Below, piece after piece: positions 16,587-25,855 of a stretch of DNA of 64,000 nucleotides. The DNA lies in assembly GCF_001422815.1 (NCBI RefSeq), contig NZ_LMMP01000023.1, forward strand, positions 49,208-113,207, in the 5' to 3' direction. Below the pieces are notes generated by a model. That model was given only the letters and a program-made list of their open reading frames with translations. It was not told the DNA's origin and made no database searches. Position numbers and translations under genes: made by a program. Each line of letters starts with the position of its first letter. Positions within the stretch are counted from its first letter, which is position 1. This DNA is from Methylobacterium sp. Leaf91 (GTDB lineage: Bacteria; Pseudomonadota; Alphaproteobacteria; Rhizobiales; Beijerinckiaceae).

Positions 16587-17357
16587 CTATGCAGCGAGGC
16601 TGATCGCGGAGATCAGGCGGCCGTAATCTGCCTCGCCCCGATGGGTAGTACGGCGATAGCTATAGAAGCGCTCCGCGTCCGCGTAGGTGCAGAGGCCCAG
16701 GACCGATGCCTTCTCCATACCGGCCTCACCCAGGCGACGGGCGATGAAGCCCGGCAGATCGAACTGGGCATGCCCCTCGCGCGCGCCTTCCGAGAAGTGG
16801 ACATCGGAACCCGGAACCTCCGCGGAAAAGCGGCTGCGGAAATCGTCCCCGACTTCATAGGCGGATTGAGAGATCGTCGGGCCGAGCACGGCGACGATGT
16901 CGCTCCGCTCCGATCCGAGGCGCACCATGGCATCGACGGTGGCGGCGATCACGCCGGTCAGCGCCCCTTTCCATCCCGCATGGGCGGCGCCGACGACACG
17001 ACCGACCGGATCGGCGAAGAGGATCGGGCCGCAATCGGCCGTGGCGATGCCGAGGGCCAAGTTCGGCACCCGCGTCACCATGGCGTCGGCGCGGGGACGT
17101 TCGGCGAAGGCCATCGGGCCTTCGATCACGGCGACCTCGGCCGAATGGACCTGATACAGGCTGACGAGGTGGCTCGCCGGGACCCCGAGATGCTCGGCCA
17201 TGCGACGGCGGTTCTCGACGACAAGGGACGGCTCGTCATGGGAGCCGAGGCCGCCATTGAGGCTGGCATAGAATCCGTCCGAGACGCCGCCAAGACGGGT
17301 GAAGAAGGCGTGCCTGATCCCGGGTTGGCCCGCGAGGCTGGGGGCTTCGATATGCAT
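16587..17357 (-). CDS. pgeF: Peptidoglycan editing factor PgeF (YfiH / polyphenol oxidase family)
   Basis: This is a 256-residue cytoplasmic enzyme of the YfiH/DUF152 family. It removes mis-incorporated L-serine from peptidoglycan precursors and was formerly called a laccase. Metal-site residues appear in LVSLYQVHSAEV, GIATADCGPILF and AAHAGWKGALTGV, the His/Cys/His set; the C-terminal segment LCTYADAERFYSYRRTTHRGE is typical. In many relatives pgeF follows lgt and midA, but here those two genes are 43 kb away and pgeF stands alone. Confidence 0.96.
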   Translation of the reverse strand: MHIEAPSLAGQPGIRHAFFTRLGGVSDGFYASLNGGLGSHDEPSLVVENRRRMAEHLGVPASHLVSLYQVHSAEVAVIEGPMAFAERPRADAMVTRVPNLALGIATADCGPILFADPVGRVVGAAHAGWKGALTGVIAATVDAMVRLGSERSDIVAVLGPTISQSAYEVGDDFRSRFSAEVPGSDVHFSEGAREGHAQFDLPGFIARRLGEAGMEKASVLGLCTYADAERFYSYRRTTHRGEADYGRLISAISLAA

Positions 17358-17652
17358 GCGCCGTGTCCGTCCTTCGGAGAATGTCGGCCACCCTATAGCA
17401 CCGGCTCCCGCCGGAGAGGGGAGTGGCTTGGCGGCACTGGCGGATTGCGCCCGGTCAGTGCCAGTCGCCGGAGGCCCGATGACGCAGGTTCCATCCCGGG
17501 CGATCCACGCCGTGCAAAGACGACGCGGGGATGTCCGTCTCGATGCGAGGGCCTCGGATTTTCCGCGTTTCGGGACAGCTAATTTTCTTTAACTTTTACG
17601 GTTCGTTAAGCATGGTTTGATCCAATGCTCCTCACACATGAGGACGCGAGCG

Positions 17653-18252
17653 ATGTCGGAACCAGCCCGTCACAACCAGGCACAGGAAGTAAATGGGCGT
17701 CCGGCACCCGGACCCCTGCGGGATTGGCTGGCGGCCATGAAGGCCGCCACCACCGCACAGGAACAGGCGGCGGTCGCGTCGCAGCATGCCGAGCCGCACA
17801 GGCCGGCGGCTGACAAGGTCGCGCTGTTCGAGAGGCCGGCCGCGGTCGAGAAGCCCGAGCCGCAGGCTCAGTCCTGGTCGCCCCGGGTCGTCCCGCCGCC
17901 CGCTCAAGCCGAACCGGCAGAGGACGACCTCTCGGAACTCATGGCCGAGAATCTCATGCTCAAGGCCAAGCTCCAGGTCGAGGGCGACCGGTACGACCAG
18001 CTCCAAGGGGTTCTCGCCCAGGAACTACGCCGCCTGCGCTCCCATGTGGAGAAGGAGATGGCCGAACTTCATGAGTTGCGCGCCGAGCGCGACCGTCTCA
18101 GCGAATTGCAGGCCCTTCTGATCGAGGAACTCGACGAGGCGCGCATGCGCTCCGAGAGAGAGGCCGCCGAACTCGCCGAGGCCTGCTCGGACCGCGATCT
18201 CTGGATGGCCCGTGCGGAGGCGCTCGCGCAGCCTCTCTTCCAGAAGCGCTGA
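17653..18252 (+). CDS. Hypothetical coiled-coil protein
   Basis: This is a 199-residue cytoplasmic protein with no known domain that I recognise. Residues 1-100 are Pro/Ala/Glu-rich and probably disordered. Residues 105-190 form heptad-rich helices (LSELMAENLMLKAKLQVEGD, LRRLRSHVEKEMAELHELRA, LQALLIEELDEARMRSEREA), strongly suggesting a parallel coiled coil. The start is ATG 17653 because a GAGG ribosome-binding site lies about 8 nt upstream; two earlier in-frame starts lack one. A terminator follows 28 bp after the stop. Confidence 0.8.
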   Translation: MSEPARHNQAQEVNGRPAPGPLRDWLAAMKAATTAQEQAAVASQHAEPHRPAADKVALFERPAAVEKPEPQAQSWSPRVVPPPAQAEPAEDDLSELMAENLMLKAKLQVEGDRYDQLQGVLAQELRRLRSHVEKEMAELHELRAERDRLSELQALLIEELDEARMRSEREAAELAEACSDRDLWMARAEALAQPLFQKR

Positions 18253-18280
18253 ACGCTCCAACCGCCAACACCCAAACGAC

Positions 18281-18309
18281 GAAGGGCCGCCCCATGAGGG
18301 CGGCCCTTC
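18281..18309. terminator. Bidirectional hairpin between convergent genes
   Basis: A 12-bp stem, GAAGGGCCGCCC paired with GGGCGGCCCTTC, encloses a 5-nt loop. It lies between the coiled-coil gene (plus) and the small minus-strand ORF. U-tracts are weak on both sides. Confidence 0.65.
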
Positions 18310-18364
18310 CATTGCCGAACCACTTATCCGTTCGGCCGAACCCGATGAGGGGTCCTCTGACGTG

Positions 18365-18439
18365 CTAGGCGTGCGCGCCGGAGGCGACGTTCCAGGTCCG
18401 GTTAGCCGAGGTAAGCGGCTGATTTAGGCAATGAGACAC
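18365..18439 (-). CDS. Predicted 24-residue small protein with an extended Shine-Dalgarno sequence
   Basis: On the minus strand, GTG at 18439 opens 24 codons ending in TAG at 18365. The peptide begins VSHCLNQPLTSANR and ends TWNVASGAHA; it has one Cys and one Trp, and no membrane segment or known domain. AGGAGG lies 7 nt before the GTG, within a 15-nt stretch (18455-18441) fully complementary to the 16S rRNA 3' end. No gene follows on that strand before the hairpin at 18281-18309, so it looks monocistronic. It is below normal gene-calling length. The exceptional ribosome-binding site is the main evidence; it could instead be a dual-function RNA. Confidence 0.5.
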   Translation of the reverse strand: MSHCLNQPLTSANRTWNVASGAHA

Positions 18440-18440
18440 T

Positions 18441-18455
18441 GGATCACCTCCTTTC
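18441..18455 (-). promoter_or_regulatory. 15-nt perfect complement to the 16S rRNA 3' end (extended ribosome-binding site)
   Basis: The minus-strand RNA reads GAAAGGAGGUGAUCC here, the exact complement of the anti-Shine-Dalgarno tail of 16S rRNA. The next base (18440) extends the match to 16. Ordinary ribosome-binding sites in this window share only 4-6 nt with that tail. Confidence 0.85.
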
Positions 18456-18456
18456 G

Positions 18457-19047
18457 TTCGTTGCGAGAACCCCAAGGTAGTCACGCATCCGCGGCTTGAA
18501 AAGCCCCGATGCGGTGGGCGCGGCGCCTCGCCGCTGGGGGGCTTCGGACCGCCCGCGCATGCTCCGTGAGAGGAACCCTCGAGGGATGCGGCGGATGCCC
18601 GCGCGGCGCGATGCCGTTGATGCTAGCGGTTCGAATCACACCGATTGTGATCGCGTCACGATGGAGCCTTTTTACGACACGATTTCCATGGTGGTGAAGG
18701 CTTCGTTGCTGGCCATGGGCTTTCGGGCAATGACGTCCATCGACGGCAAAATGGCGAAGGGATCCGGTTTCACGTCGGGCTTCGATTATCTGCGTATCGG
18801 CCTGTTGCTCTCCGTGCTCCTCTGGACACTCCTATTCCGTGGCGAATGTCGACGAGCCGGTCGAGATGTTCTGGAGCGGTCCCGCCCGCGCACTTCCCGC
18901 TGCCATCCGGAGTTCCACGCGTACTCCCTCAATATCGTCGACTTATCCACGAAACTCTGCCGAGGGGCATCGGCGGCAATCGGCAGAATTGATCTCCTTC
19001 TGAACTCGCATTCAGCAATGCGAGCGCCCAATGCTCAGTCTTCCAGA
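18457..19047. other. Region without a supported gene; one weak plus-strand ORF
   Basis: A plus-strand frame is open from 18496 to 19056. Only its middle part, from ATG 18661, looks protein-like: MEPFYDTISMVVKASLLAMG, then a hydrophobic LRIGLLLSVLLWTLLF helix. It lacks a clear ribosome-binding site and its end overlaps the next gene on the opposite strand. I do not call it a gene. The composition becomes more AT-rich after about 18620. Confidence 0.4.
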
Positions 19048-19695
19048 CTAGGCTAGAACATCGACCGTACCGCCTTTCAAAGGCATCAGAGAGGCATCGA
19101 ATTTCAACGTATCTAAAGACTGCGGCATAGTTCGCAGCTTCTCGAGGACGGTGTCTTTTTCCCGGTTCTGGTCGGATCCACTAAAATTCCGGATAAGCGC
19201 GTCGCTTGAAGAGAGAGTTTCCTCGTTCCAACCGAGCGCTTCGCGAACAGTGGCGCTAAGCGCCGGATAGAGGGCCCTGACAGCCATAGCCGATGCGCGC
19301 GGATTCCCCTCGAAAGGCGCCAAGGTAGCCCACATGCGTCCAGCCAATTCTGCTTTCGCTGTCAGGCTTTCATCATCGCTGAAGCCACCACCTGCTGATA
19401 CGGCGGCCAGTTCTTCGTCATTCAGAGACGATACGTCGAGGTGGCGGCCGCCATGCGCGGTATCCGCGACAATGTTTGTTCCTTGCGTTACTGCCTTGTC
19501 ATAATCCGCATCAAGTTTGGCGCGAGCAGATTGCGCGGTCGTCTGAGTTGGCGAGACTGTGCCGACCGACTGATTCGAGCCCTCCGCTTGACTGCTGCGG
19601 GCTTGAGGCGACGTCACGGCGGCCTGTTTCGGGTCGGCCACGGCAAAGCCCGTCCGCGTTGCGGAAGAAGAGCTGTATATTGTCGATCCGATCAT
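19048..19695 (-). CDS. Hypothetical protein in an AT-richer segment
   Basis: This is a 215-residue protein that I do not recognise. The first 65 residues are Ser/Thr/Gln-rich and probably disordered, with no signal peptide. Residues 85-215 look globular and helical (LNDEELAAVSAGGGFSDDES, AELAGRMWATLAPFEG, MAVRALYPALSATVREALGW, VLEKLRTMPQSLDTLKFD). Codon use is less GC-biased than in neighbours, suggesting a recently acquired or lineage-restricted gene. ATG 19695 has GAGAAG nearby. An AT-rich leader carries a plausible promoter (TTGTTA, 17 nt, TAACAA). Confidence 0.65.
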   Translation of the reverse strand: MIGSTIYSSSSATRTGFAVADPKQAAVTSPQARSSQAEGSNQSVGTVSPTQTTAQSARAKLDADYDKAVTQGTNIVADTAHGGRHLDVSSLNDEELAAVSAGGGFSDDESLTAKAELAGRMWATLAPFEGNPRASAMAVRALYPALSATVREALGWNEETLSSSDALIRNFSGSDQNREKDTVLEKLRTMPQSLDTLKFDASLMPLKGGTVDVLA

Positions 19696-20112
19696 CGCAG
19701 CTTCTCAATAGGGATCACCGGACTACATAAGTGAAATGATGGAGATTAAAAAATTGTTAAAACGATGGAGCGATCATAACAAATGACCGTTATTTAGTTG
19801 CGCTACATTTAATTTTGCCAGCGGCGGTTTCCTGCATGTCCACATCCCGCGACAGCTCCTTCAGGAATTGATGGCTCGTCGCTTCCCTGTGCCGAAGACC
19901 GGCACGAGGAGCGGGCTAGATCTCCGTCGGCGAGCGGGACGGCGCACAATTCCGATCATGTGGGGACCACGGTCCCGGCTGGCCTTTTCCGCTTATGGTC
20001 ACCGCCGCCACCGAAGCGTAAGACGGGGCGCTCTTCGCCACGCATCGGCCTATATCCGAACGGATCGGGCGTCGCCGGAGGCGAGACCGATACAGGACAA
20101 TCGCAGCCCGTC
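19696..20112. other. Intergenic region between the AT-rich ORF and the Rieske oxygenase gene
   Basis: This is 417 bp. The left third (to about 19810) is AT-rich and should hold the minus-strand promoter of the 215-residue protein. The rest returns to high GC. A short palindrome GGGACC-AC-GGTCCC lies at 19963-19976. Overlapping frames here do not resemble proteins, and I see no RNA gene. Confidence 0.4.
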
Positions 20113-21222
20113 ATGCTCTCATCCCTGCCGACCCAGGCAAAGGCCGATACGGCGACGCATTCGGCGACCGACGACGCGGCCCTCGACCCGGACGCCATGC
20201 GCCAGCCGCTGCCCGACGCCTTCTACTGCGTCGGCCGCTCCGACACGCTGAAAGCCGGCACCTTGCGGGCGGTCGAACTCAACGGCGAGCAGATCGTGCT
20301 CGGCCGCGACAAGGCTGGAGCCGCCTTCGCCATGCGCGACCGCTGCCCGCACCGGGGCATGGCCCTGTCGAAGGGACGCTTCGATGGCGACGCCGTGACC
20401 TGCCCGTTCCATGGCTGGCGCTTCGGCACGGACGGACGCTGCCGCGACGTACCGACCCTCTCCTCCGCCGATGCGGCGGATTTTACGCGGATCACGGTCC
20501 AGCGCTTCCCCATTCGCGAGAGCGCCGGCTTCGTCTGGGTGAATCCCTTCCTGGGTGCGCCGGGCGGTGACCTGCCGCCCCTGCCGGAGCTCGGCTTCGA
20601 GGCGGCGGGCTCCCTCGTGGTCGAACTCGTGGTCGAGGCCTCGTTCGACCTCACCACATTGAGCCTCGTCGACCCCGGCCACGTGGCCTTCGTCCACGAT
20701 TCCTGGTGGTTCCGGCCGTCGAAGGAATTACGGGAGAAGGTGAAGACGTTCACGCCGACGCCGCACGGCTTCACCATGTCGAGCCATTCCACGACGACGA
20801 GTTCGCCGGTCTACAAGTTGCTGGGCGGTGTACCCGAGGTCGAGATCGAGTTTCGCCTGCCGGGCGTGCGGCTGGAGCGGATCGAGGCCGGAGCCAAGCG
20901 GGTGGCCAACTACACCTTCGCGACGCCGCTCACGCACAATCGCACCCTGCTGACGAACGCCCTCTATTGGAACATGCCGCTCCTCAACCTGCTGAAGCCG
21001 CTTGCGCGGCCGCTCATGCGGCAGTTCCTGACGCAGGACCAGCAGGTGCTCCAGCACGCCCAGGCCGGCCTCGACCGGAAGCCGACCATGGTGCTGTTCG
21101 GCCAGAGCGATCTCCCGTCGCAATGGTACTTCCGTCTCAAGCGGGAAGCCCTTCAGGCGGCGCGCGAGACGCGGCCCTTCCGCAACCCGCTGGTTCAGCA
21201 GGAATTGCGCTGGCGGTCCTGA
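20113..21222 (+). CDS. Rieske-type non-haem iron oxygenase, alpha-subunit-like
   Basis: This is a 369-residue oxygenase. The Rieske [2Fe-2S] domain (residues about 30-130) has both ligand pairs: CPHRGM and CPFHGW. The catalytic domain carries the mononuclear iron motif in LVDPGHVAFVHD, with the H-x4-H arrangement. This is the layout of ring-hydroxylating and Rieske monooxygenases such as the vanillate demethylase and chlorophyllide-oxygenase types. The substrate cannot be read from sequence. No ferredoxin reductase gene is adjacent. ATG 20113 is chosen because the upstream extension is proline/arginine-rich and unlike the family. Confidence 0.88.
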   Translation: MLSSLPTQAKADTATHSATDDAALDPDAMRQPLPDAFYCVGRSDTLKAGTLRAVELNGEQIVLGRDKAGAAFAMRDRCPHRGMALSKGRFDGDAVTCPFHGWRFGTDGRCRDVPTLSSADAADFTRITVQRFPIRESAGFVWVNPFLGAPGGDLPPLPELGFEAAGSLVVELVVEASFDLTTLSLVDPGHVAFVHDSWWFRPSKELREKVKTFTPTPHGFTMSSHSTTTSSPVYKLLGGVPEVEIEFRLPGVRLERIEAGAKRVANYTFATPLTHNRTLLTNALYWNMPLLNLLKPLARPLMRQFLTQDQQVLQHAQAGLDRKPTMVLFGQSDLPSQWYFRLKREALQAARETRPFRNPLVQQELRWRS

Positions 21223-21289
21223 AACTTTTCCGTCAGCCGCCCCGTAGCTGCTCCTTTCAGGCCGATGCCTTCTGGAAGGGACGGAACCG

Positions 21290-21490
21290 TTGCCGCATTA
21301 CGTCGTTCGCCGCAGCCGCATGGGACGATTCAATTTCACGCTCATCGGCGCGCATGGGCGGATCACCGGCGTGGTCGCCATTCCCACCGAGAACAAGACC
21401 CGCGAGGAGGTCGAGGTCGAGGCTCATCGCAAGATCCGCGCGCTCGCCGGTGAACTGGTCGCCGTGATGCCGAAGGAGTGCGAAGCCTGA
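21290..21490 (+). CDS. Small hypothetical protein
   Basis: This is a 66-residue protein with no assigned family. It starts at TTG 21290 behind GGGACGGA; ATG 21320 is an alternative. It reads like a compact alpha/beta domain: a strand-rich start (FNFTLIGAHGRITGVVAIPT) and a charged helix (KTREEVEVEAHRKIRALAGE). It sits 67 bp after the Rieske oxygenase and 44 bp before the metallo-hydrolase on the same strand, so it may be co-transcribed. Confidence 0.5.
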   Translation: MPHYVVRRSRMGRFNFTLIGAHGRITGVVAIPTENKTREEVEVEAHRKIRALAGELVAVMPKECEA

Positions 21491-21534
21491 CGAACGCGTC
21501 TTGATTGCCCGGCGGCCACCGCCATCTCGGAACG

Positions 21535-22602
21535 ATGAAACGGCAAAGCCTTCTCGCGACCCTGTCCGCGGTCACCGTCATGACGCTAGGCGGCGTCGGC
21601 TACGCGGCGCACCGGCGCAGCAAGGGCCGAAACCCCTATTACAACGGCCCCGTCACCGATAATTTCGACGGGCTTCAATTCCACGGCGTCGATCAGCCGC
21701 CCGACAAGGTGCTGGGTGACATCCTGCGCTGGAAGCGGGAGCGGGCCGGGATCGCCTGGCCGACGTCGTTTCCGAGCCCCTTCAGCGATACGCCGCCCGA
21801 GCGCGTCGACGGGTTGCGCGTCTCGTTCATCGGCCATGCGAGCTACCTGTTTCAGGTCGCGCGCCGCAACATCCTCGTCGATCCGGTTTTCGCCCCCCGC
21901 GCCAGCCCGTTTTCCCTGGCGGGTCCGAAGCGGGTCAATCCTCCGGGCATCGCCTTCGACGCTCTTCCGCCCATCGACGTCGTGCTCATCACTCACAACC
22001 ATTACGACCATCTCGACGGGCCGACCGTGGCGCGGCTCTGGCAAAGCTATCAGCCCCTGATCGTCGCGCCCCTGGGCAATGACAGCATCCTTCGGTCCTA
22101 CGACGATACGATGCATGTGGAGACGCGTGACTGGGGTCAGTCCATCGATCTCGGCGGCGACCTGAGCGTGCATATGACACCGGCCAACCATTGGTCGGCG
22201 CGAGGGCTGAACGACAAGCGCATGGCGCTGTGGTGCTCCTACGTCCTGACCAGCCCGTCCGGTGTCGTCTATCATTCCGGCGATACCGGTCTCGCCGATG
22301 GCGCGATCTTCCGCGATGCCCGCGAGCGCTTCGGTCCTCCCCGCCTCGCGACCCTGCCGATCGGGGCTTACGAGCCACGGTGGTTCATGAAAGCCCAGCA
22401 CATGAACCCGGCCGACGCCGTCGTCGCGGCCGGGTTGCTCGGGGCGGACCAGGTACTCGGGCACCATTGGGGCACGTTCCGCCTCACCGATGAGGGCATC
22501 GAACAACCGGTGGAGGCTTTGGCGGCGGCATGCGCGGCGGGCGGAATTCCGCCGGAGCGGTTCGTTGCCCTGCGTCCGGGACAAGTCTGGGAACCTCGGT
22601 GA
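21535..22602 (+). CDS. Metallo-beta-lactamase-fold hydrolase, NAPE-PLD/UlaG-like
   Basis: This is a 355-residue protein with an N-terminal hydrophobic segment (LLATLSAVTVMTLGGVGYAA), probably a membrane anchor or signal. The hydrolase domain has FIGHASYLFQ, the zinc motif THNHYDHLDG, PANHWSARG, YHSGDTG and a late LGHHWGTF. This set is typical of N-acylphosphatidylethanolamine phospholipase D-like proteins. A lipid phosphodiesterase role is plausible but not shown. ATG 21535 is preferred over a start ten codons earlier. Confidence 0.9.
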   Translation: MKRQSLLATLSAVTVMTLGGVGYAAHRRSKGRNPYYNGPVTDNFDGLQFHGVDQPPDKVLGDILRWKRERAGIAWPTSFPSPFSDTPPERVDGLRVSFIGHASYLFQVARRNILVDPVFAPRASPFSLAGPKRVNPPGIAFDALPPIDVVLITHNHYDHLDGPTVARLWQSYQPLIVAPLGNDSILRSYDDTMHVETRDWGQSIDLGGDLSVHMTPANHWSARGLNDKRMALWCSYVLTSPSGVVYHSGDTGLADGAIFRDARERFGPPRLATLPIGAYEPRWFMKAQHMNPADAVVAAGLLGADQVLGHHWGTFRLTDEGIEQPVEALAAACAAGGIPPERFVALRPGQVWEPR

Positions 22603-22818
22603 GACGGATAGCGGTTCGGCGCCCGGCAATTCCATAGGGGCGACTATTAACAGCACAATTCATCTCCTTATCTGCCGCGGATCGAGTAGAAATCAGAAAT
22701 ATAATTGTAGATGAAAACTTAGACTGCTTTGTCAAATCAACATAAAGCATTAATAGGCCGATAAACTTATTGTGCTTCAATACAAGCCTCGATCATATTT
22801 CTATATTTGGATTGCGGC

Positions 22819-24522
22819 ATGATGGTGTACCTCCGATCATTGACCGGAAAAGTGATACTCCTCACGGCGGCAATGATAATTCTAGTCTCCATGATACTTC
22901 TCATGGTCACCAACTGGGAGATCGACCATCAACTCAAGGAAAAGCACGCTGCGGATGGGAACCTTCATCTGCGAACACTGAGTTTAGTGTACCGAGATGC
23001 GGTCCCCGGGGCGGAGATCGAATTCGATGGGGATCGGGTAACCTTGGCCAGATCGCCGGACCTCGGCGCATTAGACGATCAATCCATCGTCGACCGCACC
23101 GTCGCCTATGTCGGGGGAACCGCCACGGTTTTCACCTACGACCCCGCGGGCGACCGTTTCGTGCGGCGCGTCACGACGGTGAAGAAGGAGAATGGCGAAC
23201 GAGCCGTGGGCACCGCCCTCGCCGCCGATCACCCGGCGCAGTCACTCATTCGAAGCGGCAAGGCATATTTCGGGCCTGCAACTCTTTTCGGCCGCCGGTA
23301 TCTCACAGTCTATCAACCGATGCAGGATGCGAAGGGTAGGATCAACGGCATCCTGTTCGTGGGCGTACCCCTCGAAACCTATGACGCCGTCCAGGCGCAG
23401 ACCCTCTCGACCCTGCGCTGGACGATCCTGTCCGTGGCCGTTCTGGCCTGTCTCGTCCTGGGCTTTGCAGCGTTCCGCATGTTTCGTCCCATTCGCGTGC
23501 TCGCGGAGCGGACCTCTCACCTCGTGGCAGGGGATCTCGAGGGTGCGATTCCCTATCGCGACGCACGGGACGAAGTCGGTGCCGTGGCCCGTGCGCTCGA
23601 GGCGTTGCGCGAAACCAGCCTGAAGGCGCGTGAACTGCAAGCCGAGCGGATGGCGAGTGCCAAAGACATTGAAGAGCGCCGTGCGGTCATCGATGCGGAG
23701 ATCGCCCGTTTCCGAGCCCAGGTCGCAAAATCTGTCCGCCTGGTCGGTGCGCAGACGGGCGAGCTTCGGACCCGCGCCGCCGCCATGTCGGACGCGTCTT
23801 CGGATGCCACCCGTGCGGTGGAAGGCGCCTCGGCCGGCTCGCGCGAGGCTTCCGCCAACGTGCAGACCGTCGCAAGCGCCGCCGAAGAACTCTCCGCTTC
23901 GATCGTGGAGATCGGCGCCCGCCTCGATGTCGCCAAGGGCGAGATCGACGCAGCCTTTAGCGAAGCGTCCGCCACCAACCAGCAGATGGGGCAGCTCGCC
24001 GATACCGCGCAACGCATCGGCACCGTCGTGGGTCTCATCCGGGCCATCGCGGAACAGACCAACCTCCTCGCCCTGAACGCCACCATCGAGGCCGCGCGGG
24101 CCGGCGAGTCCGGCCGTGGTTTCGCGGTCGTGGCGGCGGAGGTGAAAGCCCTGGCGAGCCAGACCGCGAAGGCGACGGACGAGATCGCCAGTCAGGTCGC
24201 ATCCGTCCAGACTTCGACGGATCAGGCCGCCCATGCCATCGGTCGCGTGACGGATCGGATGGGTGCGATCAGCGCGATGACCACCGAGCTCGCGACAGCC
24301 GTCGCCGCACAAGGCGCGGCGACCGGCGAGATCTCACGCAATGCCGGGAACACCGCCGCCACCTCAGTGGAGATCGCACGCGATCTCGGCACCGTCACGG
24401 GGGCAGCCCGCAGCACGGCCACGATGGCCGAAAGTGTCCAGGGCAGCGCCGCCCAGGTGGAAAACGTCGCGGCCGAACTCGAAGCCGAGATCGGACGCTT
24501 CCTCACGGCCGTGGCGGCCTGA
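22819..24522 (+). CDS. Methyl-accepting chemotaxis protein with periplasmic Cache-type sensor
   Basis: This is a 567-residue chemoreceptor. TM1 (about 8-30, [20 protein letters not shown]) and TM2 (about 195-217) bracket a periplasmic sensor of the Cache_3/Cache_2 type ([39 protein letters not shown]). A HAMP domain and the signalling helices follow, with the conserved tip [19 protein letters not shown]. No CheR/CheB-docking pentapeptide ends the protein ([10 protein letters not shown]). The 5' end and the 200 bp upstream are more AT-rich than the rest. ATG 22819 is chosen; ATG 22822 and TTG 22807 are possible. It converges on hslU. Confidence 0.95.
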   Translation: MMVYLRSLTGKVILLTAAMIILVSMILLMVTNWEIDHQLKEKHAADGNLHLRTLSLVYRDAVPGAEIEFDGDRVTLARSPDLGALDDQSIVDRTVAYVGGTATVFTYDPAGDRFVRRVTTVKKENGERAVGTALAADHPAQSLIRSGKAYFGPATLFGRRYLTVYQPMQDAKGRINGILFVGVPLETYDAVQAQTLSTLRWTILSVAVLACLVLGFAAFRMFRPIRVLAERTSHLVAGDLEGAIPYRDARDEVGAVARALEALRETSLKARELQAERMASAKDIEERRAVIDAEIARFRAQVAKSVRLVGAQTGELRTRAAAMSDASSDATRAVEGASAGSREASANVQTVASAAEELSASIVEIGARLDVAKGEIDAAFSEASATNQQMGQLADTAQRIGTVVGLIRAIAEQTNLLALNATIEAARAGESGRGFAVVAAEVKALASQTAKATDEIASQVASVQTSTDQAAHAIGRVTDRMGAISAMTTELATAVAAQGAATGEISRNAGNTAATSVEIARDLGTVTGAARSTATMAESVQGSAAQVENVAAELEAEIGRFLTAVAA

Positions 24523-24541
24523 ATCCTCGCCGGGACGAGAA

Positions 24542-25855
24542 CTACAGGATGAACCGGCTGAGATCGGCGTTCGCGGCGAGGCTTTCGACACGCTCGCGAA
24601 CATAGGCGGCGTCGATCGCCACGGTCTCCCCGGACCGGTCGGTGGCGGTGAAGGAGATGTCGTCGATCACCCGTTCCAGCACGGTCTGGAGCCGGCGCGC
24701 GCCGATATTCTCCACCGAATTGTTTACCTCCACGGCGACCCGTGCGAGCGCGTCCACGGCATCGTCCGTGAAATCCAGGGTCACGCCTTCCGTGGCCATC
24801 AGCGCCACGGTCTGCTTCAGCAGGCTCGCCTCCGTGGTGGTGAGGATCTGCTTGAAATCCTCTACCGTCAGAGGCTGCAGCTCGACGCGGATCGGCAGGC
24901 GCCCCTGTAGCTCGGGCAGAAGATCGGACGGCTTGGAGACGTGGAAAGCGCCGCTGGCGATGAACAGCACGTGGTCGGTCTTCACCGGACCGTGCTTCGT
25001 CGCCACCGTGGTTCCCTCGATCAGCGGCAGCAGGTCGCGCTGTACGCCTTCCCGCGAAACATCTGCCGATGAGCGGCCTTCCTTCGCGCAGATCTTGTCG
25101 ATCTCGTCGAGGAACACGATGCCGTTGTTCTCGACTTCGCGGATCGCCTCCTGCGTCAGCGATTCCGAATCGACCAGCTTGTCGGATTCCTCGGCGAGCA
25201 GGGGAGCGTAGGCCTCGCGCACGGTCATACGCCTCGGCTTGCCCTTCTGGCCGCCGAGCGCCTTGCCGAGCATGTCGCCGATATTGACTGCCCCCATGGA
25301 GGCTCCGGGCATTCCGGGAATCTCGAACATCGGCAAACCGGTTGGCGATCCGCCCGACAATTCGATCTCGACCTCCTTGTCGTCGAGCTCGCTGGCCCTC
25401 AGCTTCTTACGGAAGCTCTCGCGGGTGGCCTGGCCCGATGTCGGTCCGACCAGGGCATCGAGGATGCGCGATTCCGCCGCCGCCTCGGCCTTCGCCTTGA
25501 CCGAACGACGCTTCTCCTCGCGCTTGAGGCCGATACCGACCTCCACGAGGTCGCGCACGATCTGCTCGACGTCGCGGCCGACATAGCCGACCTCGGTGAA
25601 TTTCGTCGCCTCGATCTTGAGGAACGGCGCTCCGGCGAGCTTGGCCAGTCGACGGGCGATCTCGGTCTTGCCGCAGCCAGTGGGGCCGATCATCAGGATG
25701 TTCTTCGGCGCGACTTCCTCGCGCAATGGCCCCACGAGCTGCTGACGGCGCCAGCGGTTCCGCAAGGCAATAGCGACCGCACGCTTGGCGTCATGCTGGC
25801 CGACGATGAACCGGTCGAGTTCCGAGACGATTTCGCGGGGAGAGAAAGTTGTCAT
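24542..25855 (-). CDS. hslU: ATP-dependent protease ATPase subunit HslU
   Basis: This is a 437-residue AAA+ unfoldase that feeds proteins into the HslV peptidase. It starts at [20 protein letters not shown]. Walker [16 protein letters not shown] is followed by the pore motif GYVGRDVEQ, the I-domain, Walker [14 protein letters not shown], and the C-terminal segment [13 protein letters not shown], whose last residues dock into HslV. All AAA+ elements are intact. The frame is open upstream to 26014 but does not resemble the family there. Unusually, a chemoreceptor gene lies between it and hslV. Confidence 0.98.
   Translation of the reverse strand: MTTFSPREIVSELDRFIVGQHDAKRAVAIALRNRWRRQQLVGPLREEVAPKNILMIGPTGCGKTEIARRLAKLAGAPFLKIEATKFTEVGYVGRDVEQIVRDLVEVGIGLKREEKRRSVKAKAEAAAESRILDALVGPTSGQATRESFRKKLRASELDDKEVEIELSGGSPTGLPMFEIPGMPGASMGAVNIGDMLGKALGGQKGKPRRMTVREAYAPLLAEESDKLVDSESLTQEAIREVENNGIVFLDEIDKICAKEGRSSADVSREGVQRDLLPLIEGTTVATKHGPVKTDHVLFIASGAFHVSKPSDLLPELQGRLPIRVELQPLTVEDFKQILTTTEASLLKQTVALMATEGVTLDFTDDAVDALARVAVEVNNSVENIGARRLQTVLERVIDDISFTATDRSGETVAIDAAYVRERVESLAANADLSRFIL

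Noticed and set aside
18440..18455. Sequence identical to the 3' end of 16S rRNA on the plus strand
   Set aside because: Only 16 nt match. The bases before it do not fit the conserved 16S 3' helix, so it is not an rRNA fragment; the minus-strand reading as a ribosome-binding site explains it.
18628..18637. GGTTCGAATC, resembling a tRNA T-loop or attachment site
   Set aside because: The flanking bases cannot form a T-stem, and there is no acceptor or anticodon arm nearby.
18496..19056. 186-codon plus-strand ORF with one hydrophobic segment
   Set aside because: No ribosome-binding site at any plausible start, an arginine-rich N-terminal part typical of non-coding GC-rich DNA, and a 3' end overlapping a better-supported opposite gene.
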